DNA of 43,773 nucleotides from Luteitalea sp. (lineage in GTDB: Bacteria; Acidobacteriota; Vicinamibacteria; Vicinamibacterales; CAVVIG01), in the NCBI GenBank assembly GCA_009380045.1, contig WHSN01000012.1:1-43773 (forward strand). The letters are read 5' to 3'. A program made the position numbers and the translations under genes. The notes under the pieces were generated by a model, which saw only the letters and a program-made list of their open reading frames with translations, was not told the DNA's origin and ran no database searches. Positions 27,518 to 40,728 of this stretch are shown in pieces. Position 1 is the first letter of the stretch. Each line of letters starts with the position of its first letter.

Positions 27518-28324
27518 CTATACGCGATGCGTCAGGAACCGGGCGAGCGCCGCGTTGAACGCCCCAGGCTGTTCAAGGCTGGCCAGGTGTCCGGCGCCGG
27601 GGAGGGTCACGAGCTCCGACCCGGCAATGGCCTCGTGCATGCCGCGGCTGAGCGGCGGAGGCGTGAGGGTGTCCTCCTCGCCGACGATGATCAATGTCGG
27701 GCAGTGGATCGAGGGCAGGAGCGGTGTGGAGTCGGGCCGCGTCATCAGCGCCCGGATGGCACCTTCGATGGCGTCCTTGGAGCTGGCGAGAACAAGCTCC
27801 TCGACCCGGGCGGCGAGCTCGGGAGGACCGGCTTTCGTCGACTCACCGAGCAACTTGGGGATCATCTCATCGGCAACCGCCTGAGCGCCTTTCTCTCGCA
27901 CGAGCGTCAGCATCTTCCGCCGACCGTCCACTCCCTCCGGCGTGTCGGCCTGGGGACGGGTGTCGGCGAGCACCATGCCACGGAAATAGCGCGGCGCGTG
28001 GCGAAACAGGGCGAACGTGACGTAGCCACCCAGGGAAAGCCCGCCAATCACGGCTTCGGTGACGTGCAGGCCGTCGAGCAGATCGATCACGCCGCCAGCG
28101 TAGTCGTCCACCGATTGACCCGGGTCTCGCGCGTCACCATCGAATCCGCGAAGCTGCGGGGCGATGACCCGCCAGCCGTGCTCCGCCAACGACAGTTGCG
28201 GTTCCCACATCCGGGCATTGAGCGGAAAGGCGTGGATCAGGACCAGCGTGCCACGCGGTCGAAGCGAGCTGGCGGCGCCGGTTGGCGTCGCCTCGATGTA
28301 GCGAAGACCCCCGATGGACGGCAT
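27518..28324 (-). CDS. Alpha/beta hydrolase
   Basis: From ATG 28324 the protein has 268 residues. It shows an oxyanion motif LVLIHAFPLNARMWEPQL, the nucleophile elbow GGLSLGGY, an acid in GEEDTLTPP and the His in GAGHLASLEQPGAF. The fold is that of BioH, 3-oxoadipate enol-lactonase and similar esterases; the substrate cannot be told. The open frame to 28612 runs through the divergent membrane-protein gene and is rejected. Its 5' neighbour is divergent at 28373, so the 48 bases between carry both starts. Confidence 0.87.
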   Translation of the reverse strand: MPSIGGLRYIEATPTGAASSLRPRGTLVLIHAFPLNARMWEPQLSLAEHGWRVIAPQLRGFDGDARDPGQSVDDYAGGVIDLLDGLHVTEAVIGGLSLGGYVTFALFRHAPRYFRGMVLADTRPQADTPEGVDGRRKMLTLVREKGAQAVADEMIPKLLGESTKAGPPELAARVEELVLASSKDAIEGAIRALMTRPDSTPLLPSIHCPTLIIVGEEDTLTPPPLSRGMHEAIAGSELVTLPGAGHLASLEQPGAFNAALARFLTHRV

Positions 28325-28372
28325 CCGATATTGTTGATCGGCGGCGCGATCCTTGGGGCACACTAACGGGCG

Positions 28373-28699
28373 ATGCTGACCCTGGCGACGCTCGGCATGT
28401 TCGCATACGGCGCCTACTCTGTCGTGTGGGCGCTGGTCGATGTGATTCGCGGCGCGCGGCTCGAGCTGTGGGCCGAAGCGGGATTGATGATCTTCGGCGT
28501 GTTGCTGGCGCTGAGCGCGGCGTTCGTGCGGGTGCGACTGCCGGGCGGGCTGGCGTTCGCGATTGGCGCGCTGCTCGGCCTGCAGGCGCTCGCGGTCCAC
28601 AATGCCGTGCATCTCGCCACTGGAACGGGACCGCAGATCGCCCGTGCGGCGCTGGCGGCGGCGCTGGTCGCGCTCGCGGCGTGGGCGAAATCCCCCTAA
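28373..28699 (+). CDS. Small four-helix membrane protein
   Basis: This 108-residue protein has four hydrophobic segments (about 3-24, 34-52, 58-80 and 89-106) and few charged residues between. I do not recognise the family. It is divergent from the hydrolase and convergent with nrdJ. The start ATG 28373 has no strong ribosome site. Confidence 0.6.
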   Translation: MLTLATLGMFAYGAYSVVWALVDVIRGARLELWAEAGLMIFGVLLALSAAFVRVRLPGGLAFAIGALLGLQALAVHNAVHLATGTGPQIARAALAAALVALAAWAKSP

Positions 28700-28763
28700 C
28701 CGAACGACTGACCGACATAGCGACAGATCATCACATCGGCCTGATCCGCGGCCGTCCCGGAGT

Positions 28764-28802
28764 CCGTCACGACTATCTGGTGTGGAACAGAAGCCGTGAC
28801 GG
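28764..28802. terminator. Weak hairpin between convergent genes
   Basis: CCGTCACG (28764-28771) pairs with CGTGACGG (28795-28802) between the small membrane protein and nrdJ stops. No T-run is seen, so terminator function is only possible. Confidence 0.3.
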
Positions 28803-28817
28803 CTCGGCGCCTGGCCG

Positions 28818-31661
<2,844 letters not shown>

Positions 31662-31783
31662 GTCTCTACTCCGTCCGAAGTGTCTGGATCGTCCGTCGGC
31701 TGGTGCTGAACCCGGTTGGACCCGCGTCGCAGCCGGCAATCTGCAGGGTCGCGCGCCCTCGCTCGCTAGTGTTTCGGCGACCC

Positions 31784-31813
31784 AATATGGAGCCGAGCAC
31801 ACTGGTTTGTCAA
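31784..31813 (-). promoter_or_regulatory. nrdJ promoter
   Basis: On the minus strand a perfect TTGACA (31813-31808), an 18-bp spacer and CATATT (31789-31784) lie about 125 bases upstream of the nrdJ ATG. Confidence 0.6.
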
Positions 31814-31821
31814 GCGTGTAA

Positions 31822-31869
31822 ACACTACATATTGTGCCCTTCTTTTAGGGCAATCGCAATATGTGGACG
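31822..31869 (-). promoter_or_regulatory. Paired NrdR-type boxes upstream of nrdJ
   Basis: ACACTACATATTGTGC (31822-31837) agrees at 14 of 16 positions with the NrdR consensus ACACWATATATWGTGT. A weaker box, TCGCAATATGTGGACG (31854-31869), agrees at 9 of 16 and keeps the CAATAT core. Their starts are 32 bp apart, three helix turns, the usual NrdR arrangement. The first lies 8 bases upstream of the -35. NrdR represses ribonucleotide reductase genes when dATP/ATP is high. Confidence 0.7.
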
Positions 31870-32003
31870 CCTGCGGCCTTAGTGGGACTCGAGCGCCACG
31901 GGCTTCCCTGCGGGGCCCTCGTCCACGATTGCGATTCGAGTTGGAGGAGAGATCTCAAGCGGGATCTCGTCGGGACCGCCCTTGTGGGAGGAGCGAAAGC
32001 TGA

Positions 32004-32588
32004 CTACCGACTCAGCAGTCGAGCAGCGAGGGCGGCCGCTTTGTCGGCGAGATTGTTCGCGAAAATCAGATTCTTGGCGCGCAGCGCCTCCTCGGCCTGT
32101 GCCCCGAACCGCTTGGCGGTGTCGTACTGCGTTCGCGCGTCGGAGTTCAGGGCCTGATAGTTGATCCGGCTCAGATCGTTCGACGCCTGGGTCAACCTCG
32201 TCCGAATGAGGCGTTCGACTTCACCTTCTCGCTGCGCCGGCGTCGTCTGCAGCGTCGAGGGAGGCGCAGCCGCGCGGGGACCTTCATCCGCGGTCTTCGG
32301 CGCCGGGGCTTCCACCTTGGGCGGGTCGGCCGGGCGCGGCGACTCGGCGCGCTGCGCCGGCGCCAGTCTCTGCTGCGAGGGAGCGGTGTGCTGCGGTTCG
32401 CCGGGCAGCAAGACCGGCGCCGGCATCTGGGGCTCGGTGGCCTCCACGTGTCGCGGCGGAGGAGCCGGCATGTCGAGCGGCGGGAGCTCCGGAATCGTCT
32501 TCGCCTGAGCGCCGAAGCATCCGGAGGTGGCCAGTGCCGCCGCCATGAGCCAGCCGAACGCATGTACCATTCGAACCATCAATATCAT
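32004..32588 (-). CDS. Pro-rich lipoprotein-like envelope protein
   Basis: This 194-residue protein has an N-terminal hydrophobic segment ending in ATSGCFGAQ, a poor lipobox but a plausible lipidated Cys near residue 24. A Pro/Ala/Glu-rich linker (about 35-120) follows, then a helical C-terminus (VERLIRTRLTQASNDLSRIN, and FANNLADKAAALAARLL). No family is recognised. Its ATG overlaps the kinase stop by 4 bases (ATGA), so it is translated with the two-component genes. It may be their sensed or regulated envelope partner; this is inference. Confidence 0.65.
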   Translation of the reverse strand: MILMVRMVHAFGWLMAAALATSGCFGAQAKTIPELPPLDMPAPPPRHVEATEPQMPAPVLLPGEPQHTAPSQQRLAPAQRAESPRPADPPKVEAPAPKTADEGPRAAAPPSTLQTTPAQREGEVERLIRTRLTQASNDLSRINYQALNSDARTQYDTAKRFGAQAEEALRAKNLIFANNLADKAAALAARLLSR

Positions 32589-34438
32589 GCCTGGGGGAGA
32601 AGGACGCGGAACGTTGTTCCCTTCCCGATTGTAGACTGTACCTCAATCTCGCCGTCATGCATCTGTACAGTTCTGTATACCATCGACAAACCGATGCCGC
32701 TGCCGGTCGATTTCGTCGTGAAATACAGGTCGAAGACGCGCTGCAGGTGTTGCGGCTCGATGCCGACCCCGGTGTCCGAGATGACGACTGACACGCGACG
32801 GCCCCGCGCCGCGTCACAGCGGATCCGGAGCACGCCCCCCTCCGGCATCGCCTGACAGGCATTCAGCGCCAGGTTCAGGAATGCCTGCCGCAGCATCACC
32901 GGATCCCCGTTGACGTCGGGCGCCTGGCCACACTCGATCTCGAGCTGCACCCGCGCCAGGTCGGCTTCCGGCTTCACAATCGGCACCACTTCGTCCAGCA
33001 GGTCCGACAGCCGCACCGGTTGAAGCTTCAGATCCTCGGGACGGCTGAATTTCAGGAAGCCCTGCACCACTTGATCGAGGCGCCGGATCTCGCCGGCAAT
33101 CACGTCCACGTGCTCGAGGGCCTGGACGGCGTTGGCCGGCTCTTCTGCGGTGGCGGCCGCCGCGCTGCGCGACGACAGTCGAACCAGCGGCGCCGGCGCC
33201 GCGAACGTCTGCCTGAGCAACTCCAGGTGAATCATCATCGAGTTCAGCGGGTTCTTCACCTCGTGAGCCACGCCCGCCGACAACCGGCCGAGCGCCGCCA
33301 GCTTGCGGGAATAGCGCACGGTCGATTGCATCTGACTCAGGTACTCCAGGTTCCGCACGATGAGCATGATTCCGACCAGCTCTCCGTCGGCATCGTTGAC
33401 CGGATGGCTGAGGATCAGCCGCTCGCCGGAGTCGGCGCCTGGCACCGGGAACGTCGCCGCGAGCGGGCCGCGCGATTGGCGGCTGGCCAGCGTCTGCTCG
33501 GACAGGCATCGCAGCGGATGGTCGACGCCGACGAGGTTCCCGAGCACGGATCCGGGGGACGCGGCCGGTATGAGCGTCCGCATCGCCGGATTCACGAAGA
33601 GCAGGGTGCCGGTCGGGCTCACGATTGCGACCGCGTCCTCGAGGTGCTGAACGGCCGATTCGAGGTTTGCCACCTGACCCGCCATCTGCGTCCGGTCCGC
33701 CGAGATCTGCGCGCTCACCGCATTGAAGGACGTGCCGAGCTCGCCAAACTCGTCCTGCTGATTCAGGTCGAGGCGAACGCCGAACTCGCCTTGCCCGAGC
33801 CGCGTGAGACCGCTGCGGAGCACGTGAATCGGCCGTAGCACCAACTGCGCCAGGAGCATCGCGCCGAACACCGCCACGCCGAGGGCGCTCAGCGCCGTGA
33901 AGGTGGCGGGCCTCAGCGAGTCGTCCAGATCGCCGCGAATGAGCAGCGTCGACACGCCGATCCGGATCCAACCGAATTCGGTGTTGCCGAGCAGGAGCGG
34001 CTGGCTGAACTCGAGGTTCCGCCCCTCATCCCGATAGATCGCGCTCAGCTGGTAGAAGGGCGATCGCGCCAGGATCGCGCTGAGGTCGTGTGAAAGCGGC
34101 AGGCGGCTGCCCTCGAGCGATGGATCGGCATGCGCGACCACGAGTCCGTCCGCATCGACGATCGCCGCGTAGGTGACGTTCTTCGAATACAGGCTCGACT
34201 CGAGGATCGACCGCAGGCCCGGATCGCTGTGGAGCGCCTGGTACGGATCGACCCCCTCCACGACCACTTCGCGGGCGCGATGGAACACCGAGTTGGCCAG
34301 GAGCTCCGCGCGCGCCTTGCTCTCGTCCAGGCTGACGCGGGCGAGACTCGCCAGGTGCATCAGGCTCAACCCGACGACAATCGCCCCGACGATCGAGGTG
34401 ACGCCGAGAACCTGTTTGCCTTTGATGCCTAGTCGCAT
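32585..34438 (-). CDS. Membrane sensor histidine kinase (NtrB-like)
   Basis: This 617-residue kinase has two membrane segments (about 9-31 and 179-201) enclosing a periplasmic sensor of about 145 residues with a Cache-like strand pattern (TYAAIVDADGLVVAHADPSLEG). A HAMP domain (about 202-254), a PAS domain (about 262-365), and HisKA with His392 in GVAHEVKNPLNSM follow. The ATPase domain has N526 (LNLALNACQAMP), DTGVGI (555-560) and SGIGLSMV. It probably phosphorylates the regulator encoded 62 bases upstream. The stimulus is unknown. Confidence 0.92.
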   Translation of the reverse strand: MRLGIKGKQVLGVTSIVGAIVVGLSLMHLASLARVSLDESKARAELLANSVFHRAREVVVEGVDPYQALHSDPGLRSILESSLYSKNVTYAAIVDADGLVVAHADPSLEGSRLPLSHDLSAILARSPFYQLSAIYRDEGRNLEFSQPLLLGNTEFGWIRIGVSTLLIRGDLDDSLRPATFTALSALGVAVFGAMLLAQLVLRPIHVLRSGLTRLGQGEFGVRLDLNQQDEFGELGTSFNAVSAQISADRTQMAGQVANLESAVQHLEDAVAIVSPTGTLLFVNPAMRTLIPAASPGSVLGNLVGVDHPLRCLSEQTLASRQSRGPLAATFPVPGADSGERLILSHPVNDADGELVGIMLIVRNLEYLSQMQSTVRYSRKLAALGRLSAGVAHEVKNPLNSMMIHLELLRQTFAAPAPLVRLSSRSAAAATAEEPANAVQALEHVDVIAGEIRRLDQVVQGFLKFSRPEDLKLQPVRLSDLLDEVVPIVKPEADLARVQLEIECGQAPDVNGDPVMLRQAFLNLALNACQAMPEGGVLRIRCDAARGRRVSVVISDTGVGIEPQHLQRVFDLYFTTKSTGSGIGLSMVYRTVQMHDGEIEVQSTIGKGTTFRVLLPQA

Positions 34439-34500
34439 GCCGGGTTCATGTGACGGTTACGCGCTGTCTGGCCGTCGGGTACGAAATGCCAGTGCGGTGG

Positions 34501-35907
<1,407 letters not shown>

Positions 35908-36256
35908 TTTTACATTCTGAGCGCCGACGAGAGCCGGTTGCAAGCACAACTTGGCGATTTCGTAACTCAGCAGCTGGATGGACTTGCCCACGCCACCAGC
36001 GATCCTCGCGCGCTGGAGGTGCGGAATGCGTCACGTGACATCGGAATTTCCTCAGTTCTCATCGGGAACGCCTGCGATCGCCGCCACCACGAACACCAGC
36101 GACGCCCTCCTCATCGTAACTCCGTGTCATCTTCGTGAGCCTGCCTGCTGCGGGGACTGAAACCCCCATGATGATCAGCAGGCAGATCCGGAGACCTGAC
36201 CTCGGATTTGGCAGGTTTCGCGGCCAGCGCGCAGCGGCCCGTAGCGCCCTGGCGTG
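35908..36256. other. 349-base divergent intergenic region with nested hairpin
   Basis: This gap separates the divergent regulator and CPBP genes and should hold both promoters. No convincing gene is seen. At 36141-36185 CTGCCTGCTG pairs exactly with CAGCAGGCAG (10 bp), and inside it GGGG at 36152-36155 can pair with CCCC around ACTGAAA. The nested hairpin is 70 bases before the CPBP start and could be a leader structure. I found no clear sigma-54 box (GG-N10-GC). Confidence 0.5.
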
Positions 36257-37051
36257 ATGCACTACTCTTGGTCGATGGAATTCGACTCGCCCGAAGCGCC
36301 CTCGTCACCTGGTGAATCCGTGACCAGGGCACCGACGCTCGCGGAACGGGCGGTGGCGCTGCTCGAAGTGATCCTGTGCTCCGATGTCCCGACGCAGATT
36401 GCGCTCGGCGCGACGTTCGCGGCGTTCGGCTTTTATCCGATGTCCGCGGACGGCTCGCTGCGGATCACTTACATCACGCTGCTCTCGCTTCTCGACACGC
36501 TGTTCCTCGTCGGCCTGATGATCTTCTTCCTGCGCACCCACGGTGAGAGCCCGGCGGACCTCTTTCTTGGCCGGGCGCCAATCGGTCCGGAGATCCGCCG
36601 CGGGCTGCCGCTGACCTTCATGGCGCTGTTGATCGCGGTGGTCGTGATGCTGGCGCTGCAGCAGCTTGCGCCATGGCTGCACACCGTGGAGCACAACCCG
36701 CTTCAGGACCTGATCCGCACCGGCCCAGACGCAGTGCTGTTCGGCGTCGTGGTCGTGGTCGCTGGCGGGATCCGTGAGGAACTGCAGCGCGCATTTCTCC
36801 TGCGGCGGTTCGAACGGTGGCTGGGAGGGGCACGCGTCGGGGTGGTCGTGACCAGCACCGCCTTCGGCGCCGGTCATTTCCTGCAAGGCGCCGACGCCGC
36901 GATTGCCACCGGCGTGCTGGGGGCCTTCTGGGCGGTCGTCTACCTGCGGCGCCGCTCCGCGGTTGCCCCGATTGTGAGCCACTCGGGGTTCAACCTGCTG
37001 CAGCTCGCGCAGTTCCTCGTCGTCGGGAGGTCGGTGCAGGGCATCGTTTGA
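36257..37051 (+). CDS. CPBP-family intramembrane metalloprotease
   Basis: From ATG 36257 (GTG 36254 just before it) this is a 264-residue polytopic membrane protein. CPBP proteases (CAAX-processing and bacteriocin-protection family) carry three motifs. Here motif 1 is E174-E175-L-Q-R178, one residue shorter than the canonical EExxxR. Motif 2 is F203-G-A-G-H207 and motif 3 is H242-S-G-F-N246. The Glu/His/His set of the active site is present. The first 30 residues are hydrophilic. ATG 36275 (MEFDSPEAP) is another possible start. The substrate is unknown. Confidence 0.85.
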   Translation: MHYSWSMEFDSPEAPSSPGESVTRAPTLAERAVALLEVILCSDVPTQIALGATFAAFGFYPMSADGSLRITYITLLSLLDTLFLVGLMIFFLRTHGESPADLFLGRAPIGPEIRRGLPLTFMALLIAVVVMLALQQLAPWLHTVEHNPLQDLIRTGPDAVLFGVVVVVAGGIREELQRAFLLRRFERWLGGARVGVVVTSTAFGAGHFLQGADAAIATGVLGAFWAVVYLRRRSAVAPIVSHSGFNLLQLAQFLVVGRSVQGIV

Positions 37052-37161
37052 TCAGTCGTGACGGCGTGCGAACGCAAGACGACGGAGGGCACGAGACAGA
37101 GCATGCCCTGGAGTGCTCGGCAAGCTCGGCGCGCCCCGCGTCGATCGTTGTGGCCCCGGCG

Positions 37162-37773
37162 TCAGCGCGCGGCATACAGGTCGACGATCTCGGCGCGGCG
37201 CCGCAGGCCGGCCAGCCACTCGGCAATCAGCTCGCGCTGCCGCGCATCGGTATCGGCCGGGAATCGCTGATCGAGGTAGGCCTGGATGCGGAGGTTCTGT
37301 CGCAGGATCTCGCGCAGGTGCATGTCTTCGAGACCCACCCTCACGAGGATGGCGCTGAACGCCTCTGTTGACGCGGACCGCGCGCGCAGCGTCGTCAGCG
37401 CGGCATTCACCGCATCCTCGCCAGGCTCGGGCGGAGCGTACCGGTCTACTTCCGCCAGCATGAGCGCGCGATCGATGAGGCGGGTCAGGGTCTCCCGGTC
37501 GGGATCGGTCCCGCCCTCCGGTTCGACCAGGCCGAGCTCACGCGCCGCCCGCACATCGCTCAGGAGAATGATCTCGCCGGCGACCACCGCGACCACCCGG
37601 TCGATCACTTCGGCGGCGCGAACGGCGGTGCCGGCAAGCGAAAGTGCGATCACGATCAGGCCCACGGCAATCGTCGACCGGAGACGCCCGGTTCTCAACC
37701 GCACGGTGAACCGCCAGGGCCCAATCTTCAAATCGGAATTCTTCAGTCGGAAATCGGACACCGGCAATTCCAC
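37162..37773 (-). CDS. SurA N-terminal-domain protein without PPIase domain
   Basis: This 203-residue exported protein has a signal peptide (RSTIAVGLIVIALSLAGTAVRA-A, shown in part) and then a SurA-type chaperone start (VIDRVVAVVAGEIILLSDV), followed by helices up to the end. The parvulin PPIase domain of SurA is missing; the protein is only the chaperone core. It follows the BamA gene by 6 bases, so it likely helps outer-membrane protein delivery. Frame start is GTG 37773; GTG 37704 would leave a normal signal peptide (MRLRTGRLRS) and drop 23 residues that are partly repeat-encoded (SDFRLKNSDLKIG). Confidence 0.75.
   Translation of the reverse strand: MELPVSDFRLKNSDLKIGPWRFTVRLRTGRLRSTIAVGLIVIALSLAGTAVRAAEVIDRVVAVVAGEIILLSDVRAARELGLVEPEGGTDPDRETLTRLIDRALMLAEVDRYAPPEPGEDAVNAALTTLRARSASTEAFSAILVRVGLEDMHLREILRQNLRIQAYLDQRFPADTDARQRELIAEWLAGLRRRAEIVDLYAAR
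37722..37757 (-). repeat. Repeat words at the SurA-like gene start
   Basis: CTTCAAATCGG at 37726-37736 and CTTCAGTCGG at 37741-37750 followed by AAATCGG form a 15-bp period related to the CTTCAAT words elsewhere. On the minus strand they encode DFRLK-N-SDLKI at the gene start. Confidence 0.5.
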
Positions 37774-37779
37774 ACACGC

Positions 37780-40728
37780 TCAGAACGCCTGGCCAAGGCT
37801 GATGTGAACCGCCGTCAGCCCCTCCCGCACGCCCGCCGCAATCTCCTTGCGTCGCAGCTTGAACCCCAGATCGAAGCGGATCGGGCCGACCGGCGACCTG
37901 TACCGGATGCCGAAGCCGACGGCGCTCCGCAGTTGTCCCAGATCGATGTTGGAGGTGCGCGAGAACACATTCCCGGCGTCGAAAAAGCCGACGACGCCCA
38001 GGCCGCCGCGGACCGGGGCGCGCAATTCCGCGTTGAGGATGACCAGCGCGTTGCCGCCGATTGGGAACCCGTCTTTGTCGATCGTGTCCGGACTGCCCAG
38101 CCGGTCGAGAATGAAGCCGCGAACCGTCGTATCGCCGCCGGCGAAAAACCGCTCGCTCGCGGGCAGGTCGCGAACCTCGGTCACCGTCGGCTGCCCGGCG
38201 GCATCGAGAACGGGCACGGTGTCCTCATCGGTCAGCAGCACCTCCCGGCGGAAACCGACGGCCATCCCGAGGCGCGCATTCCCGGCAAAGACGACCCGTG
38301 CGCTACCCGGCACGATCTCGAACATCTGGGCGGTCAGGAACGTCTTGGCCAGGCCGACTTCCGACCCAATCCCCCGGGCTGCCAGCTGCCCGTTGGCGCT
38401 CACGTAGCGGCCGCGCGACGGGTCGAGCGGGTCGTCACGCGTGTCGCGAATCGCCGACAGGGAAAACGACGACAGCAACACCTGTGGGAACAGTCGATCG
38501 ACCAGCAGCTTGTCTTCGGCGTTCACCTTCTCGTCGAACAGTTCCGTCCATTGGATCTGGTAGTTGCCGCTGACGCTGACCGTCGGCGTCAAGCGCCGCC
38601 CCACTTCGGCGTTGAACGCGCGGCGCGCGAAGTTGAAGCTCGAGCGGCTTTGCTGTTCGACCGTGCCGGTGAGAAAAGCGTCGGCCGCCGTGCCAGCCAC
38701 GCGGGGCTCGCGGAAGGTGCCGAGCACGCGAAATTCGCTGAAGCCGAACCCGGTGCCGTCGGCCCCGGGAACCGTGGAATCGTTCGGCCGCAGGCTGATG
38801 CGTGTGAAGAAGTTGACCGAGCGGTTCTTGCCGAACAGGTTGCGGCGGCCGACCTCGAAGAAGGCGCGGGGCGCGAACTCAAGCTCCTCCGAGCCGACGC
38901 CGCCCCCCTGCAACGTCCGGCGAATCCGCTGGCCCGCCTCGAGTCCGCCGCCATATCCCACGGTTGTCGCCGGCGCCTCTTCCACGGTGACGAGCACATC
39001 GCGGCGCGTCTCGTCACCGTGACCGAGTTCGGTGATCCGGGCGCGGCGGAACAGCCCCAGGGCCGCGAGGCGGCGCTGGCTCTCGCTGATCGCCGCCAGC
39101 CCCAGCGGGTCCCCCGGCTTGAACTGCAGCTCGCGCTCGATGGTATCGGTGCGCGTCCGCTCGTTGCCGACGATCAGGACGTGCTCGACGAACAGGCGCG
39201 GCCCCTCGCGCACCGTGAAGACGACCTCCGCACTCCGGCCGTCGGCGCCGAGGCGCGGGTCGCTCTCGACGCTGGCCGACTGATACCCGCGGTTTGCGTA
39301 CGCCAGCTGGATCGCATCACGATCGATGGCCAGCTGGGTGGCAAAGAAGGGCTGGCCTGGCTGAAGCCCCAGCGGATCCAGCAGCTCGGCGGCGGGCACC
39401 GACCGGTTTCCGACGATCGACACCGAGTTGACGACCGTCCGCACGCTCTCGTTGACGGTGATGCCAATCGTCACCGGGATCACAGCGGCGCCATCTTCTG
39501 TCGCCTCCGGCTCGACCACCGCTTCAGCCTGCGCGCCGCCGTATCCGTTGCGATGGTAGAGGTCCTCAATCGCGGCCAGATCGGCATCGAGCACCGCCGC
39601 CGAGAAGGGCTGTCCGGCGCGAATCCGCAGGCGGGTCTCAATCGCGGCTCCAGGCTCGGAGACGTTGCCCGCGATGGTCACGCGCGCGACCCGGTACTGC
39701 CCGCCCTTCTTCACGGTGAAGGTGACGAGCAGCTCTGCCCCCACCGGCTCGCGTGAGTACGGAGCGGCGGCGTCGCGATAGCCCTGGGCGCGCAGATACT
39801 CCTCGATGCGGATGCTCGAGTCTTCGAGGAGGTCATCGTCGGCGGTCCCTTCGGCAGCCACCGGCACCAGATCGTCCCGACGGTTCGAGGGCAGCGGATC
39901 GCCCTTGAAGACCACTCGAACGCGCGGTCCCTGAGACGCCGCGATGGCGAGGTTGGCGAGGCGGGCGTCTCCGGTGAGGACCGGCGTCACCAGCGCGCGC
40001 GCCTCGTAGAACCCGCGGCGGCGCCGGTTCTCCAGGTAGCGGGCGATCCCGGCGGTGAGTCGCTCGGGTTGGTATGGAGCGCCGGCCGCCACGTCGAGCA
40101 GATCGAGGAGCTCGGCGTTCGTGACGCCAGCCGTCCCCTCGATCTGTATCGTCCCGATGTGGGTACGGGGTCCGGGCTCGACGTCGAAGCGGAGCGTCGC
40201 CTGTTCGAGCGTGTGCTCGATGTCGGCCGCTGGCGCGACGCGCGCGCTCAAATAGGCGGCCTGCCGCAGCTCGTCTTCGACGAGACGAGCGATGTCGACC
40301 GCCCGGCCGACGCGCGGCGTGGCGCCGAACCGGTCGGTGATGGCGCGACGGAGCCGCCCCTCGTCGATCCCCTCGAGCCCGGAGATACCGGTGAACGTGA
40401 TACCCGCCACCGCGTGCAGCGGCATCAGCTCGTAAACCAGGGCGACCCCGGTCGCCGAGCTGCTGGCGTGCACCCGCACGTCTTCGTAGCGTCCAAGACT
40501 GAACAGGTGGGTGACCGATGCCCGGACCGCGGCGACGGTGAGCGGCTGCTCGAGGCGCGTCTGCACCATCGGCGGCAGGCGTGGATCGGTCACCCGGCGC
40601 CCCTCGGTCTCGAAGGCCAGCGAGACGACCGGTCTGCCAATGTAGTCGCTGACGTCGGCGCCGGCCGGGCGGGCGGACAGCGCGGCCAACAGGGCGGCGC
40701 ACCCGGCGACCCGAGCCGCCACTCGCAT
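37780..40728 (-). CDS. BamA/TamA-type Omp85 outer-membrane protein
   Basis: From ATG 40728 the protein has 982 residues, longer than E. coli BamA (about 800). A signal peptide (RVAGCAALLAALSARPAGA) is followed by several POTRA-like units, recognised as repeats of the type VAGITFTGI, IGTIQIEG, VARVTIAGN, VNSVSIVGN and VEHVLIVGN. The C-terminal 16-strand barrel has the Omp85 motif region FFAGGDTTVRGF (VRGF) and GPIRFDLGFKL, and ends in ISLGQAF with terminal Phe. It inserts or exports proteins at the outer membrane. Its ATG overlaps the TamB stop by one base (TGATG). The extra POTRAs and linkage to TamB fit either a BamA or a TamA role. Confidence 0.88.
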   Translation of the reverse strand: MRVAARVAGCAALLAALSARPAGADVSDYIGRPVVSLAFETEGRRVTDPRLPPMVQTRLEQPLTVAAVRASVTHLFSLGRYEDVRVHASSSATGVALVYELMPLHAVAGITFTGISGLEGIDEGRLRRAITDRFGATPRVGRAVDIARLVEDELRQAAYLSARVAPAADIEHTLEQATLRFDVEPGPRTHIGTIQIEGTAGVTNAELLDLLDVAAGAPYQPERLTAGIARYLENRRRRGFYEARALVTPVLTGDARLANLAIAASQGPRVRVVFKGDPLPSNRRDDLVPVAAEGTADDDLLEDSSIRIEEYLRAQGYRDAAAPYSREPVGAELLVTFTVKKGGQYRVARVTIAGNVSEPGAAIETRLRIRAGQPFSAAVLDADLAAIEDLYHRNGYGGAQAEAVVEPEATEDGAAVIPVTIGITVNESVRTVVNSVSIVGNRSVPAAELLDPLGLQPGQPFFATQLAIDRDAIQLAYANRGYQSASVESDPRLGADGRSAEVVFTVREGPRLFVEHVLIVGNERTRTDTIERELQFKPGDPLGLAAISESQRRLAALGLFRRARITELGHGDETRRDVLVTVEEAPATTVGYGGGLEAGQRIRRTLQGGGVGSEELEFAPRAFFEVGRRNLFGKNRSVNFFTRISLRPNDSTVPGADGTGFGFSEFRVLGTFREPRVAGTAADAFLTGTVEQQSRSSFNFARRAFNAEVGRRLTPTVSVSGNYQIQWTELFDEKVNAEDKLLVDRLFPQVLLSSFSLSAIRDTRDDPLDPSRGRYVSANGQLAARGIGSEVGLAKTFLTAQMFEIVPGSARVVFAGNARLGMAVGFRREVLLTDEDTVPVLDAAGQPTVTEVRDLPASERFFAGGDTTVRGFILDRLGSPDTIDKDGFPIGGNALVILNAELRAPVRGGLGVVGFFDAGNVFSRTSNIDLGQLRSAVGFGIRYRSPVGPIRFDLGFKLRRKEIAAGVREGLTAVHISLGQAF

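Noticed and set aside
31662-32003. Cobalamin riboswitch upstream of nrdJ
   Set aside because: I looked for the B12-box and long leader structure in these 342 bases and found only the promoter and NrdR-type boxes; the 5' leader is about 120 bases and lacks the box.
37804-39756. A 650-codon plus-strand frame opposite the Omp85 gene
   Set aside because: It mirrors a gene with signal peptide, POTRA units and barrel end; the plus-strand product has no recognisable feature.
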